This document shows, in pieces, positions 5,565 through 5,707 of a stretch of DNA of 5,707 nt (positions are counted from its first letter, which is position 1; every line of letters starts with the position of its first letter). The notes beneath the pieces were generated by a model. It was not told the DNA's origin. It saw only the letters and a list, made by a program, of their open reading frames with translations, and made no database searches. Position numbers and translations under genes: made by a program. This DNA comes from DASVEE01 sp036399695 (GTDB lineage Bacteria > Acidobacteriota > Thermoanaerobaculia > Gp7-AA8), in the NCBI GenBank assembly GCA_036399695.1, contig DASWMP010000036.1:1-5707 (forward strand), in the 5' to 3' direction.

Positions 5565-5707
5565 CCATCTCGGAGTGCGGTGGCGAACGGAGGGTGTCTC
5601 AAAACGGAGCGCACACACTCTGATGGCCTGATTAGAAACCGGCGCCTGCGGGCGCAGACAGACAAGAGTGTCTGTCCCACATTGAATGCCAGCGTGCCCG
5701 CGGGTGC
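5565..5707. other. Non-coding tail with hairpins, possible repeat element
   Basis: No gene is supported here in any frame. The segment is less GC-rich than the genes around 5598-5640 and contains two adjacent hairpins plus a CCCGCGGG palindrome at 5697-5704. ACACTCT at 5615-5621 can also pair with AGAGTGT at 5665-5671. The density of palindromes suggests an intergenic repeat element that continues beyond the right edge. Confidence 0.5.
5642..5676. repeat. Two tandem hairpins downstream of nagZ
   Basis: The first is GCGCC (5642-5646), loop TGCG, GGCGC (5651-5655). The second is GACAGACA (5657-5664), loop AGAG, TGTCTGTC (5669-5676), a perfect 8-bp stem. They sit one base apart, about 78 bases after the nagZ stop. 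Only CCCAC follows, with no T-run, so an intrinsic terminator is not clearly indicated; a dispersed palindromic repeat is equally likely. Confidence 0.65.

Noticed and set aside
4005..5618. Long minus-strand open frame of 537 codons across the nagZ gene
   Set aside because: It is the antisense shadow of a GC-rich gene: Arg/His-rich, no family pattern, while the plus strand has all GH3 NagZ motifs.

Overview
The window is a GC-rich bacterial chromosome segment carrying six compact protein genes and almost no ordinary spacer. No taxonomic marker gene is present. The GC-rich codon use, the DUF1287 and DUF1569 proteins, the sodium symporter next to a NagZ-type GH3 enzyme, and the intergenic GGTTG/CCAAC repeats together suggest an Acidobacteriota-like or similar environmental lineage. 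This is an inference with modest confidence.

Layout, left to right. Positions 1-68 hold a piece of a CCAAC-type repeat and a perfect hairpin. Two coupled plus-strand genes follow: a small protein resembling the C-terminal beta domain of tyrosinases (86-520) and a secreted DUF1287 protein (517-1086) that starts at TTG inside a TTGA overlap. A terminator-like palindrome (1099-1180) separates them from a convergent alpha/beta hydrolase on the minus strand (1175-1924). The hydrolase is divergent from a DUF1569 (DinB-like) gene (2080-2529). Between these two lies a long inverted repeat whose arms end exactly at the two start codons. A third repeat hairpin (2551-2613) follows DUF1569. A two-gene unit comes next: a sodium:solute symporter (2636-4099) overlapping a GH3 beta-N-acetylhexosaminidase of NagZ type (4086-5564). 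The last 143 bases hold no gene but contain tandem hairpins.

How the genes may work together. The symporter and the cytoplasmic NagZ-like enzyme form a plausible import-and-hydrolyse unit for peptidoglycan-derived or chitin-derived amino sugars. The first two genes form a translationally coupled pair, one probably secreted. The hydrolase and DUF1569 genes share no obvious pathway but appear to share a duplicated promoter.

The most unusual structure is the region 1922-2082. Two nearly identical arms of about 60 bp in opposite orientation each provide an extended -10 element (TGCTACGAT) only 6-7 bases before an ATG. This would make both genes leaderless and start them from copies of the same promoter. 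Related GGTTG/CCAAC repeat arms occupy the other gaps near 1, 1135 and 2583.
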